Below are positions 52,303 to 64,000 of a stretch of DNA of 64,000 nucleotides, one piece after another. Origin of the DNA: Mesaphorura yosii. Its lineage: Eukaryota > Arthropoda > Collembola > Poduromorpha > Tullbergiidae. A model generated the notes under the pieces. It saw only the letters and a list, made by a program, of their open reading frames with translations. It did no database searches and had not been told where the DNA came from. Numbering within the stretch: the first letter of the stretch is position 1; every line of letters begins with the position of its first letter. Made by a program: the position numbers and the translations under genes. The DNA is taken from positions 124,001 through 188,000 of the forward strand of contig WIXG01000028.1 in NCBI GenBank assembly GCA_009869945.1. The letters are read 5' to 3'.

Positions 52303-55300
52303 GTGCACGTGAGCTCACTGAACATAAAATCTTTCATTATTTGCGCGTACAAAGGAGACCCTGTTACCCATTTACCCTATTGCCGCTGCCTGTCTGGACG
52401 CTGTACCTACTCCGCCTTTGCTCTGCACCGCAATATAAAATAAATAATGGCCACGTATGCACGGCCGAACCGAACTCAGAGCGGCCTACCCGCGATCTCA
52501 GAATGGGACACCGAGAACAAACCAACAGTGTCCTGGGTTTTAATGATGCAAATAACAATAGCGGTGTGTGCACGGCCATGGTATAAGCATAATCTCAGTA
52601 TTATTGTCCAAAAGGAGCATGCACGCGACGCGACGGGGTTTTTGAAACGCGAATATAAATGTGTTTCAGAACCCAAACAGGACAGAGCGCAAAGAAGCGC
52701 AGTCGGAAGAAGAGGAAGGAGCGAGAAAGTCTTTATTGACGTCATGAAGGCAGCGCTAAAGTATAATGTTGACGTCATCAGTTGAGAAATTTCTATCTTC
52801 CTGTCCCGTACCATTATATCTATTTATTTCACCTTCTATACTCGTCAGTCATCCAAGTTTAATGAATACATCCAATTTCGAGTTGCAGAGACCAGACATT
52901 ATCTGACATGAAGGCATCATACATGCTTCGAGTACTTCGGCACTGCGCCGTTCCCGTTCACCGCGATGCCATGCTCGGGCAGCTCCATCATAGTCTTCAT
53001 AGTTAATATAGATTTTCACCCAACTTCATTTTCTTTTTCTCACAGTCGGATAATCTTTTATTTTTCCTCGCAAGAAATGGAAAGCCGTTCATGCACCTGA
53101 GAGGACTGATTGCCAGCTTTGTGCTTTGTTGAGAAAAACTTCATTGGCTTCCACCTTCCTTTCCTCGCTCCTTTGAGCCGAGCACAAAGACGTGAAACGC
53201 GGCAGGCACAGCATGCAAGATAATTAACTGCCTTCAGACGGGAAGAGGACGTCGTGCATGCGCTCCGCTCGTACGCAGGATGCGCCTTAAACCACCGACG
53301 TCATTGTGTATAAATTCAGTTTAAATTAAATTAGAGCAAAATGTTAGTCCGCCTCGCCACTCTGCAGCTTGTCTTCCTCCTTTCCATTTCGCTTTCCTTA
53401 TTTTCGTAGTCGAGTGGTTTGCATTTAATAATTTGATTCCGAAAAGAAGCTGCTGCGCTCTTCACTTCGTGCTTCTTTCCTCGTGGAGTCTTCCATCATC
53501 CCGCAACATGAAATTGGGTCTCAGTTTGCTGCTGTAAGCCCGCTTTCCCTTCATTTCTTCGTTCCCATTATAACATTGTAATGCAGATTGCGTTACAGCA
53601 CATTACGGGGTGCATGGAGTACACGAAATAAGGGAATTGAAAATAATTAAATCTCAAATGCTCGTCGGTGGAGAAGAATATTAATTTCACTCACTTCTGC
53701 ATAACACGCAGTAAAGGCAGTGGCAGTGAAAAGATGCTACCTGTGCTCTTACCTGTTGTTCTTTTCTCTGCTGGCTGCTGGGCTGTTCGATCTGGCTGGT
53801 TGGCCTGATGAGTCTCGTGGGAGAGTGCTAAAAGTATGCTTAGTGTAAAAGAACAAGCATGCAACGAGCGATACAAGCAATGAAGCTGAAAAGAAGGATG
53901 CTAAAAAGAACATGAATACCCACAACACTTGATGCACTTCTACGCGTTTGCCTATGGTTGAGTCTGACGAGATTATGGTTAATTCTGGTCTGTCGGGCCT
54001 TTGTGACTGCAAAAGTCCCGTCTGTAATGAAGAATTTATATTTTTGATGCCGTTTTTTGGTGGCAGTAAAATGAAGAGGATCTATACGATACAGTTAACG
54101 GCTTCTATAATGAGACGCACGTTGCCAAGCAGTCCAAAGTGCTGTTCAGCTTTCGGGCGATGGATAGGAATCATGATTACGACGGACATTCAGGCTCGTT
54201 CGAGTAATAAAATTATTTTAGTGAAGTGAATAAAATCTTTTCCCAACAGTTTCCTCCAACCAGCTCAATTCCCATCTGCGACCTCGGCCCCTTCGCTCGA
54301 ACCGAACCTGAAAATTAAACGAAAATGATGTGAATGTTCTATTTCTGAAGCTCATAAATGAACAACTGAGTGCCCTCATGTTGACGACTGGTCATAACTC
54401 CCGAAGGTTAATGCACACACAAGCTCCTGGAATATTCCACTGTCACATATTTAGTTCCCAAGTTTTACATCTCCAGGCTAATGGAACGCAGTTTGGTTTC
54501 AGATTACTAATAAATAAAATAATGGAGTACATTCGCGTGTCAAACTGTCACCTCGACTCTTGAAATTTTCCTCTGAATCCACAGCAACTCGCACGAATGA
54601 CTGATCTGACATTTCTTGCCTCCGGTCAGCCCCCTCGAAATACGTCTTTTCCCATTAGCTCAATCCTCGCAACCGGCCAGAACTGGATCTGGCCTAAACA
54701 CGAAGAAGGATTGAAATTCGCTAATTCCGGTTCGTTGCATTTCCCAATAAAAATAATCTTTTACGCAGACACTAAAATGCCATATTATTGCTGGAGCCGC
54801 GCGATATAAATGGTCCGCCTAATGTGCTACGTTATTGCCGTATGAGGTTTTCCTTTTTGCTGACTTGCCATTTTACAAGAATTTCGCCCAGCTCCTCGTT
54901 TTCTCTCTTTATGACCCGTCATCAAAATAAATCGCATAGAGTTGTTTCTAGGTGTGTCTTTATTTTTGCAAGTTTTCGGCAATTACCGATGCGCCATGCT
55001 CCATATCTCCCCATCACTGCAAATTTTTGCAGAAAAGTTTGCCCAGCGCACGTCTTGTTAGTGAAAGGCCCCTGCATTCTGTTGATTATTTCTTCGTTTT
55101 GCCCATTATAAAGAAAGTTTTGCAGTGCGGCTGTCAGAACCATTTCTACCTCAGAGATTATCAGAGTGGACAAAGAGAGAGAATGTTATGTGAATTAAAG
55201 TGAGACAGCACGAAAAGTTTGTGCAAAACGCGAGCCCTGCGATCTTTATGGCTCTGGACCCAGGCGCATGCTACGGGCACCATAAAAATTACGCTGAGCC

Positions 55301-57030
55301 CAAGTGGCTTTGGGATTTCAAAAAGAACAACATGGAAAAATAATGGCAGAAATAAAACGAAGTTTGATGAAAAAGTCGAAACTTAATTACTTCCAACTTT
55401 ATCTTTCTCTTATAATTTTCTTTTGTACTGTTGAATCATCAAACCAGGACCAGCGAGCAGAAGAGCGAAAGACATTCGGAGAATGCGAGCTCGCCTTCTA
55501 TTCTTCTCGAACTGCTTTAAACTTGGCTGCTGCGTGCAGGAATAATGCCTGGCGGACTTTCTTTGGGCCCGACTCTGGCCATTGTGCGCAGCGTGTCTGG
55601 GCGTTCAGGAAGTGAAAGGGTTTATTATAGTCAAGTCAGAGAACTTTCAGAATAGAAATTTCGTGAGGCGTCTCTTGTATTTACATGCAACCATTCGGCG
55701 TTTAGTTTAGAACGCTCTATTAATGCCGTGTTCGCTCAGCTTTAAATTCGCCGATTCGTTTTCGCTCTGTTTAGTTCCAAATCATCTCTCGAGTTCCTTT
55801 GTCTGCTCACTGAACGATAAGTCATGACGAACTTGTTTTCACAAACCGGATTTCTCTAGAAAGCACCGGATCGCGTATTAATATTTAAGAACGCCTGGAT
55901 TCAATTGACTCGGAACCGTGAAGCATGGCAAACTGAAGGAATTTGTGTTAGCGCCTACACCTAGCCGAAAGGTTTCCATAATACATGTCACCGTGCTGTG
56001 TATGAATATTTATTTATTGGTACAAAAAGCATCAGACTGAATTCCTTCGAGTCATGTTCTTTACCGTCCCATGTGAAACCACTGATGATGAAGAATTCAG
56101 TTGCATTGCTAAATGCATTTGCATATGTGCTTAGAGCTGTTCTTAGATCGCTCATGTTTTCACAGTTGAAAGAGACGCCCTTTGTACATCTTATATTTTC
56201 CCAGTTTTTCTTTTCACATTTTTCATATTTCTGCTAAATTCGAAATTGAGATAATCTGCTGTCGTGCACAGTTCACTTCACAAACACAATTTTTGAAATT
56301 TGTAGATACTCCTGAATTGACAGAATTTTCTTCCAGAAGCGTTGCTTTTCAAATTTTCCAAGCCGTCATTCACAATCGCGCTGTCCATAGCTTCGAGCCT
56401 TTTAATTTTACCCTTAATATTTTGCAAAATGTTTGCCATCCACTTTTAATCTGGTGATTCCGGAGGCAACGGAGAAGGAAATACGATTTCTAGCCTACTG
56501 CGATTCATTTCATCCGTAACAAGCCCAATTTTTTCAATCAAGTGTAAACTATTGGCAAAGTGAAAATTTTCCACTGTAAAGAGAAGCACACAGTAATCAT
56601 AATGATTTTGATTGGATTCGTTCGCTTTCATTTGATTCGCTCGACTGTTCATTTCCTTTTATGTGTGTAAGGCAAAGCCTTCGACGAACGTGGATGTGAT
56701 GAAATGTTTTCTTTTCACTTTCTTTGGTTAAAAGAAAGCACTCCCTGTATTTTGCTTTGAGGCGGAAATTTTCTGATGTCAAAGAAAATTCGTCGCACCG
56801 AGTTTTTCTTATTAGAAAGAGCGAATCCTCGTCATTATCTGAAGTCGCTACTTGCCACTCTAAATCGCTTCATTATTTCATGAAAGAATGAAAGAGCTTG
56901 CTCGTAGCAGTAGAATAATTGCCGCATGTCAATTTCACATCGACTTCAGTCGGATGCTGCTGAAGATGGAGAGCGTTTCCATGCACTGTCAAGCGCCGGC
57001 GTTGTCATTACTCTGACAAGACGCGTAGGG

Positions 57031-57098
57031 TATAAAATATGTGATAAGATGCATGTCTAACATTCAGTCGTTCTTTGCAATTTGTCACAGGTAGACGA
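57031..57098 (+). promoter_or_regulatory. GluCl: GluCl core promoter: TATA, initiator and DPE
   Basis: TATAAAAT starts at 57031. An arthropod initiator TCAGTC follows at 57064-57069; taking A at 57066 as +1, the TATA box starts at about -35. A downstream promoter element AGACG lies at 57093-57097, which is +28 to +32, the canonical spacing. The resulting 5' leader to the ATG at 57144 is 78 nt with no upstream ATG. TATA spacing is a few bases longer than usual. Confidence 0.55.
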
Positions 57099-57143
57099 TC
57101 CTGATCTCCACTGCTCCCGAGTCTCCTCTTGCATCACTTCACG

Positions 57144-57533
57144 ATGTGGTGGAAGTCGAGATTACAGAGTTTAATTCCCTCAAATCCATTTCCAACTAAA
57201 CTACGCCATCATTTCCGCCGATGCGACCAGAGTCTTACTTACTTCCTGATCAGCCTGGGCATCATCGCCTCATTCAGCTACGTGTCCGCACAGTAAGTTA
57301 CAATTTGTCCAATGAACACTGCCCTGTGATATCGTTCGGGAATCTCGCCATTAATCCAACACTCGACTGCGTCCTAATCCCCGACCTGAGTCTCAGCTAA
57401 CACCGCCTTCTTCCTTCGTTTCCTTGCAGTAGCGAAAAGAACACACGAGAAATCGAGAAACAGATTCTGGACAAGATCCTGGGCATTGGCGTGTATGACA
57501 ACAAAATCAGGCCGTCTGGTGCGAATGGAACCG
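57144..57533 (+). CDS. GluCl: Glutamate-gated chloride channel, N-terminal exons (partial)
   Basis: Coding exons 57144-57292 and 57430-57533 are seen; the gene continues beyond 64000. Exon 1 encodes a signal sequence with a long basic leader (about 32 residues, MWWKSRLQSL...) and then a hydrophobic core (YFLISLGIIASFSYVSA). Exon 2 encodes the start of the mature extracellular domain, with ILDKILGIGVYDNKIRPSG followed by the sequon NGT. This matches the N-terminus of arthropod and nematode GluCl subunits (fly: ILGAGKYDARIRPSGINGT, from memory). The junction is in phase (His codon split CA|T) and exon 2 ends after the first base of a codon at GTGAGT. GluCl subunits form pentameric Cys-loop inhibitory channels on neurons and muscle and are the ivermectin target. 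The next exon expected, carrying the VNIFVRSI segment, is absent from the rest of the window, so the gene is cut by the window edge. The stop, membrane spans and Cys-loop are not present here. Confidence 0.88.
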
Positions 57534-59789
57534 GTGAGTTGTTCTTTAATTTACTTTGTACCATGTCATGCGTTGTTAGGCAAGTCAGGAGGTAGGAGCG
57601 AAGCGAATGAACAGATGGAAAGTCAACTGATGCTGATTGGCAAATGAAGCGACGCAACACAATTTGTTAGGCTTTATGTCACAGGACACTTAAATCGTGT
57701 ACTCACTCAGCATACACGAAGACGAAAATATTTTTCCGCGAAAATTTTAATGAGCGTGATCTCCTTTTTGTGCTTTATGAAGTACGGTTGCATGGCAAAT
57801 TCTGCCGAGAGTAATGCGATAGTTAGCTCGGAGTGACGTGAATTCATTAAAGTATCATTAAATTTCTCGAGACCAACGAGAACTTCTTTTTAATACCTTA
57901 CAAAGTGCTTTCATTATTATTGTTATTACTCTGCACTGAAATTCGAACGTAATGGAACGTGCTCAGTCAGAGCCTCTTTTATTAACTTTTGGTCACAGAA
58001 GACGGCCGTAATCACTCTCTAAGGCGCATGGGGCGAAGTCCCCATTCATTTCCACAATTAAGTGAAAGCTTTCTTGGAACAGAGTGGAAGCTTCCACAAA
58101 GGAGTCTAAGGTTGCAATTTTCAGGCAAATCGAAGCTTTCGAAAGCACTTTCCCTTATTTATAAAAGCAAACTTGAGACATTAATGCATTCGGAGCTCCA
58201 TTCATTCACAGAGCATTTTTGAATGCATATTTGTTGCACTTGTGATGCTTTGAAGAACTTTGGTGAGTGCAGCGAAGGAAGCCACAATGAAAGACTTTCA
58301 AGAGCGTTTACTTTCTGTCTCGTGAGAAAGTCCGGCTTCTGAGTGAGCGAGTCACTTGACATTGACCACAAGTCACAAAGCAACTCGATTGCTCCAATTA
58401 TTACAAATAGCCAAGCTCGAGATATTGTCTGCTAGCAAGTAGGGAGTTTTAGAAGCAAAGTCAGCCTTCTTGGACTTCAAGACGCAGTGCAACAAGTACA
58501 AAAGCACGAAATCCGGTGGCAATTTCCATACGCAAGTGGGTTCGGGTACTTTGAATAGCCAAACAGAAATCCGGATTTTTCTACATTGGGGAAAACAATT
58601 TGCACGAACTTTATTGAAGGATAAAATAAAATTGCATTTCGGTGTATAATATAATGTACCTACTTCCCCTTCCTGGTGGGAGCAGATCGAATTACACGAC
58701 ATTGCCATTCTATCCACTCTTTAGCTACTGATTTAAATTCGTGTACATAAGGAAACGCAGCTCTCCGGATCAGATCATTACGAGAATCTGCAGACTAGCC
58801 ACAGAACGAATGTAAATGTACCTTTTACACAATGATTTGATTAATCATACACACCAGGGAGAAAAATGCTGTCAGCCTGCGAGTGAGCGTGCGGACAACG
58901 AGTCCTGAATTCAAATTATGCTTGCACTTTCTCCTCGTTCGAGTAGTAAAAAGTGTGAGCAAGCTGAGCTACCGCAGCACCACAGAACAGCGCCAGTACA
59001 GGTTGATAAATTGCATTCGATACTGTTCAGAGCTCTCTCTATTCATTTTCGTTCGTCCATACTTCATCACGAGGCGAGGCACACATATTGTGCATGCCAG
59101 ACCATGTTCACTTCGGAAGGAATATTTGAATAAAATCCGATACTGGAGATGAACAAAAAAATGAAATTCGGGATTTCATTCATTTCGCAACCGCACAGAA
59201 TATCGAATTTTAACCTCAACGGCTTTGATTTTCGCAGAAGCTCTTGCTCCCGTGTCCATAAACCATATCCCAGACGGTGCTGAGCCGTTACATGTACACG
59301 TGCTCAGATTTTGTTTGGTTTCTTTTAATTAAAAATGTATTCATGCATAAATTGAGTAGACAAAGTTCAAATTTGAGGTTTCACTGAAACTTTGTGAGTT
59401 TTGTTTTGTGGTATTTCTTTTGAGGGAGATTTCGAAATGACAAGTTGCTCCGAGTCCCAGAAGTTGGGCTTGAAGTCAAAAATGTAATTCTGAGATGTTT
59501 ACCATTAACTCGAGGCGTAGTGTGCTTGTAAATAAATTCAGGATCACCACAGACGTAAATCAGCCGTGAATAATCCCGAGGAGAGATATGCAAAACAGAG
59601 ATAGAAAACTGCCTTTGTTTTAGAGAAGTCATTAAATATGACTGCGATAGCAATCTGTCAGGAGACTCGAGTCTCTAGTTTAATTTCGATTCTGACATTC
59701 ATGATGATTGCAATTTTTGATTTTGTCAAAATTGCATAAATTAACTTGTCTTCGCTGCGAAATGAAAGTCAAAGCTGATTGCATCGCAG

Positions 59790-59808
59790 GGCTGCAAGTG
59801 CTGCAGCC
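59790..59808. repeat. Perfect 7-bp hairpin next to a GCAGA repeat
   Basis: GGCTGCA and TGCAGCC pair around a 5-nt loop; immediately downstream GAGCAGAGCAGAGCAG is a short 5-bp tandem repeat. Confidence 0.6.
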
Positions 59809-61720
59809 GAGCAGAGCAGAGCAGCGACAGGCTGTTAGATACTGCAACGATTTGCTTTCAGTTTATTCCCAAACCGAACACAAATTCAACACAGACTGCA
59901 AAAAGAAAAGTAGGTCGCAAGTTCCGAGCGCAAATGTATATCAAATTCCATACTTGATGCAGATACCTTCGGTTTCTGACGTTGATTTGATTTATATTGC
60001 GATTTATGCGTGTAATGATATGCATGATATGAATCTGTCGGGATTTTATATATGTGAGCAGGGCCAACAATCGTTAGTGTCAACTTGTATGTGAGAAGCA
60101 TAGCCACTATCGATGACGTGAAGATGGTAAGTACCGTCGACAGCGAATCGCCTCTCCATAGACCCGGTCATAGTGCCCTTAGATCCGTAGCTCAAGTCCA
60201 AGTTTGAATTCCATTCCGTTTGTCCGTTCTATTATTTCCATTTTGGTTCGTCATCTGCGAAGTCACACATCAGAACCAGAAAGACATTCTATACGTCGCC
60301 GAATTTGTCACATTCAAACAGCGTTTGTCGCAGTAGGCCAGTGATGTCCCATTCTACTGAAAATATTCAGTCTAGTTGCCATCTTGTACTGCTCTTTCAA
60401 TCTTTAGATTTTATTGACTCTTCCGTACATTCTTACTACTCTATAGATGTTGTACTTAGATGATGTACTGCCAGTAGAAAGTAGATTAGATTTTAGAACC
60501 GCCTTTGAATCTGCTTCTGAGTTAGTTTCTATTTTATAATTACTCAGTTTTGGTTTGCATTTCATCTCTGTCAGAGGTAAATTAGAAGCCTCGTTCTCCA
60601 TGAACCACATCAACTCCTCGCGCCAGTAATTAGTCCGTTTTGATCCAGTAGTCTCTCATCGTCTGCCTTCCGCCTCTTTCATTCTGTTACTCTCTCTGAG
60701 TAATTAAATTGTTTGTGTAGAATCCAGGAAGTCGGATATTAAAGCTGGTAGCCAATTTTGGTTTCCGCTTAATCGACCAATTTACTTCAAATTCAGCTCG
60801 GCCTACAAATCACAAACTTCTGAACAACTCTCATAATTAGTAGGCTTCACTTGCGTGTCGCCATGCAACAACGAAAAGCATTCCGAAATGGCAGAGGCAC
60901 ATTTCATTCTTAGACCCCTAAAGTTAATGAGTTTCTAATTAACTTTTTGTGCCCTAGTGCGAAATCACCACATCATAAATCAGTTGGAGCGAAGCTTATG
61001 AAGCCATTACGTTGTCTACCACCTGAGTCAAGTCAAGTTCACACTGCTCATAAAGTAAACAATGAAAGTGCTAAAAATACGATCTTGTAAAACCGCGGAG
61101 AGCAAACGAGAAGTGATGCAACACTCGCAGAAATTATGACGCGAGGTAATAAAAATGATACACATAACGCGCACTTAAGACCTTGAAGCCGTGCTGTCGT
61201 CAACGGAATTCAATAAAAAGGAGGAACGAATAAAGTTTAAGATGACTCTCAGAGAGATCATAAGTTGGATTTAATGGCGACAGAGACCCATTGAACAAGC
61301 GATTCGCAGAGACTACACGCGTCCTCGCATGTCTTCCTGTGACGACCCGCTAAAAGTGGGTCCAGGGCCACGGCCGCCCCGAACAGAAGTCGCAGACGTG
61401 CTCCGCTTAATGTATGAACATGTACTGCGAATAAAACGCACACACTTTAATGGTTCCAGATATAAATTGCACCTTTTGTAATCTCTTCTTCCTCTGCGCT
61501 CGCAAACTGCTACTTCATTTCGGTCCAAACAAAAATCCAATTCGATTCTTCTCATAAAATGTAATTGGAAGGTAGTTTGGCGTGCAATGCGGGCTACTTG
61601 CAGGAGACTCGAGCGGAATATTGCTCATTCTACTGATTTTCTCTTTCTTCCTCTTTCGCTGGTGTGAAGCGTGTCCGTGTTGTACATGTGCATTATTTTA
61701 TGACTTTCTTTCTCATTTCG

Positions 61721-61752
61721 GTGTGTCGTTCCAGAAACGACGAACGACACAC
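61721..61752. repeat. Perfect 11-bp hairpin with 10-nt loop
   Basis: GTGTGTCGTTC (61721-61731) and GAACGACACAC (61742-61752) are exact reverse complements. The right arm runs on into a short CA repeat. Confidence 0.75.
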
Positions 61753-64000
61753 ACACACTGCTCAATGTGGGTCTCCGTCAAAATGAACCAACCAAACAGC
61801 AAATAAGCGTCGTTTGATCTTTGTTTGTCCCTCAGGATTCCAAATGACGCTAAACAGAGCTGGCTCGCAAATGCGTCGAAGAATTCGAAAAACAAAGTTT
61901 CGGGACAGATTTGCGGAAATCAGGTGCCGTTTTATTATTCAACACAGCTGCAAAGTCTGTATTATTTAGAGGTTGTAACAAAATATGCAAAGAGTTTTGT
62001 TGGCGAGGCAGTTTAAGCTCCGGCCTTGTTGGACAGGCACAAACTGTGCAACATCACAGTTCATCTAGACACGCGGCGTCTGTAATCTCCGCTAGACACA
62101 GGGAGAGATCAAGTTAAGTAACACAGTAATACCAGGAAGTACTAAGCGGGCTGCATTTTAAAATGAGAGAAAGTTACACGTACACGGAGAACGGAGAATT
62201 TCAGTTCATGAAGACGGCACGAGAATCTGGAACAGAGTAAACAGATTTTTAGCGTGCAAAGGTTGATATAAAGCCCGAGTCTTCGAAAACAAACATAAAG
62301 CCTAACTACCTTCTCTAATAACGGCAGGCGACGTTTAGGCCGAGCGTCTTACTCTCTTCTGCCTCGAACCTTATTGAAATTCCAACCGAGTTTCTTTCCT
62401 TTACTTGAGTTTTTTCATCTTCGCTTTCCTTCGTTATCAGAGACACGGCGAGAGCCATTAATAGCGCTGAGAAAGTTATAGTGACTGTGCTCCGTGTACG
62501 CATTCAGGTTCCCTTCGGTAGATTTGCAAAAATCAGAGCACAGACGCACACAGAAGGAAAACAAGAATTCGTATTCATGTATTCAACAATCGACCCATAA
62601 CTAAGAATCACAGGACGAACAGCTCAAAATACTCAAAAAGACTTTTCCACTGCCGTAGAACTCGTCGCATTACAAATGGAAATGAAGCTTTGAAAAATCT
62701 TTGGACTGAAATAATGATGTAGAAGCATGATAAGGTGAAAAGTTCATCCTAGTGACCAGAAAACGCATTCTCTCCTCTTCAGACAAGAAAAGTGGAGAAA
62801 GAGTTCGCGTACGATAAATCAATGATTTCTCCCCATTCCGCTCTCGCGATTCTCGCTCCAAGAGGATAAAGTCAGGCGTTCTTCTCCGTTAAAGGACAAA
62901 TATTACGTCTTAGTCCTTGCAAATCTTGACTGACTGCCTCCGAAATGTAAATGTCGATGGGGAAGCCTGGAATCAGAGAATCTAGAGACACAGCAAGGAG
63001 CACGGCTCAGTATAAGTCGACTCGAGTTCCGCGCCTTGACTTTCCATTTCTATTACTATTGCCACCGTTACGCTGGTAAAGTAGTCAAAATTTTTGTGAA
63101 TTGGAATTTATGAGTTTTTATTCCTCTTTTCGTACTTTTATGACTCTGAAATAACATTTCGATTCATGAACGAAGGATTTCATCTCTATTTTAAAGCGTG
63201 CGTTTGATTGTGGTAGGGTACAATCCCCAAACCGAGCAATTGCATTTGCGCTCTTCATACTTAACATTTAGCATAATTCACGACCACGAAATTGCTCATA
63301 TCAGCATTAGTTTCTGATCTCCTCCGAAAGTTAGCTAAAGAGAGTCCAAGTTCGATGTGACTCGTAAATAAAAATGCTTTGTGATTCCAAGAAACCTGGA
63401 ATCCTGCCGTAAAATCAATTTTCATGATATTTCTGAATGAAAGAGCAAGAAACTTGGACCAAGCACCATTTAGCAACGCTTTCTTAGTATCTCGACGTCT
63501 ATCACGCAAATCTTAAAAATGCTGGACGCAATTTGTGCCTTGAGAAATTACTGGTTGCCAACTGGAAACCTGAAATTTCTGTCTTATAAATTAGATAATT
63601 AAGAGCCCTTGACGTATAATTAGTGCGCTCCCTCCTCGCATCAGTTGAACGGTCATTTAATTAGATTAGATTCTCTGAGTCCAAAATATATCTCTGCCAA
63701 TAAGCTGCAATTAGTACGAGACGTAAGTTACCAAAAACCTGTAATTTGAGTGCTCCTAGTTTGCGAAACTTCTATTCAAAATTACGTTGAGACCTGCTAG
63801 AAATTTAGGCCGTCGTAAAGATACCCAAACTTTATCATAGCCAGTAGCCTTAGCTGATAACACAACAGTACGAATTTTGCTTAATCGCTTGTAGATTCCA
63901 TAGCTTAATCCATGTTTCATTTGTGCTCTGTGACATGAACAAATGATGAAATTGGCAATACAGGACCCACTGAAGTACACGTGAATTTGTACTTACGGTC

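Larger units (their letters stand above)
41228..57030. other. Long gene-free region upstream of GluCl
   Basis: Nearly 16 kb in which I find no exon with homology, no tRNA or rRNA, and no complete transposon. Open frames are short and overlap on both strands without coding character. It contains a perfect 8-bp hairpin at 43347-43370 and a TGCA microsatellite at 52288-52302. Its position upstream of a neuronal channel promoter fits distal regulatory DNA or an unseen 5' exon, but the sequence alone does not show that. Confidence 0.5.
57534..64000. other. GluCl: GluCl second intron, incomplete
   Basis: At least 6.4 kb of intron DNA after the donor GTGAGT. I searched by eye for codons of a VRS motif belonging to the third GluCl exon and found none in a suitable frame. 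The stretch holds two perfect hairpins (59790-59808 and 61721-61752) and no other gene that I can support. Confidence 0.6.

Noticed and set aside
52286..52310. TGCA alternating tract as possible Z-DNA or regulatory element.
   Set aside because: Short simple repeat with no supporting context; listed only as a microsatellite.
59941..60020. A peptide (QIPSVSDVDLIYIAIY) that aligns without gaps to the third-exon region of GluCl.
   Set aside because: It lacks the invariant VRS and MEYS residues of that exon and a matching donor; the similarity is probably chance.

Overview
This window is nuclear DNA from an animal, most likely an arthropod. The genes are split by short GT-AG introns, use AATAAA signals, and sit in AT-leaning non-coding DNA with few repeats. 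Arthropod assignment rests mainly on a neurotactin gene, a type II membrane pseudo-esterase that I know only from arthropods, and on a glutamate-gated chloride channel. I cannot name the species. The Brat orthologue keeps a RING finger that fly Brat lacks, so a crustacean, chelicerate or early-branching hexapod is more likely than a fly.

Layout. (1) 2.5-8.4 kb, + strand: brat, a TRIM-NHL translational repressor in ten coding exons (about 869 aa). (2) 9.3-12.9 kb, - strand: mitochondrial ETF:ubiquinone oxidoreductase (ETFDH) in eight exons (637 aa), convergent with brat; the two facing polyadenylation signals are only about 50 bp apart. (3) 14.2-26.2 kb, - strand: neurotactin in ten coding exons (about 1,021 aa). 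It has a long charged cytoplasmic tail, one membrane span and a cholinesterase-like ectodomain whose nucleophilic serine is replaced. (4) 26.2-37.9 kb: mostly gene-free, with one short acidic ORF at 36.7 kb. (5) 37.9-40.7 kb, + strand: a PPM/PP2C Ser/Thr phosphatase in ten exons (349 aa), two of them microexons. (6) 40.8-57.0 kb: about 16 kb in which I see no gene. (7) 57.03 kb to the right edge, + strand: promoter and first two coding exons of a glutamate-gated chloride channel, then an intron that runs out of the window.

The genes do not form an operon or pathway. Brat, neurotactin and GluCl all act in neural development or function, but ETFDH and the phosphatase are housekeeping genes, so I read the order as ordinary. 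I joined exons by hand using reading frame, splice consensus and remembered family sequences. Every junction keeps phase and all coding sums are multiples of three. UTR ends, 5' non-coding exons and transcription starts are inferred unless stated. I found no new genetic system. The most notable observations are the RING-bearing Brat, the modular neurotactin tail built from skippable exons, an in-frame 40-codon extension at a neurotactin acceptor, the compact GluCl promoter and several perfect hairpins in non-coding DNA.
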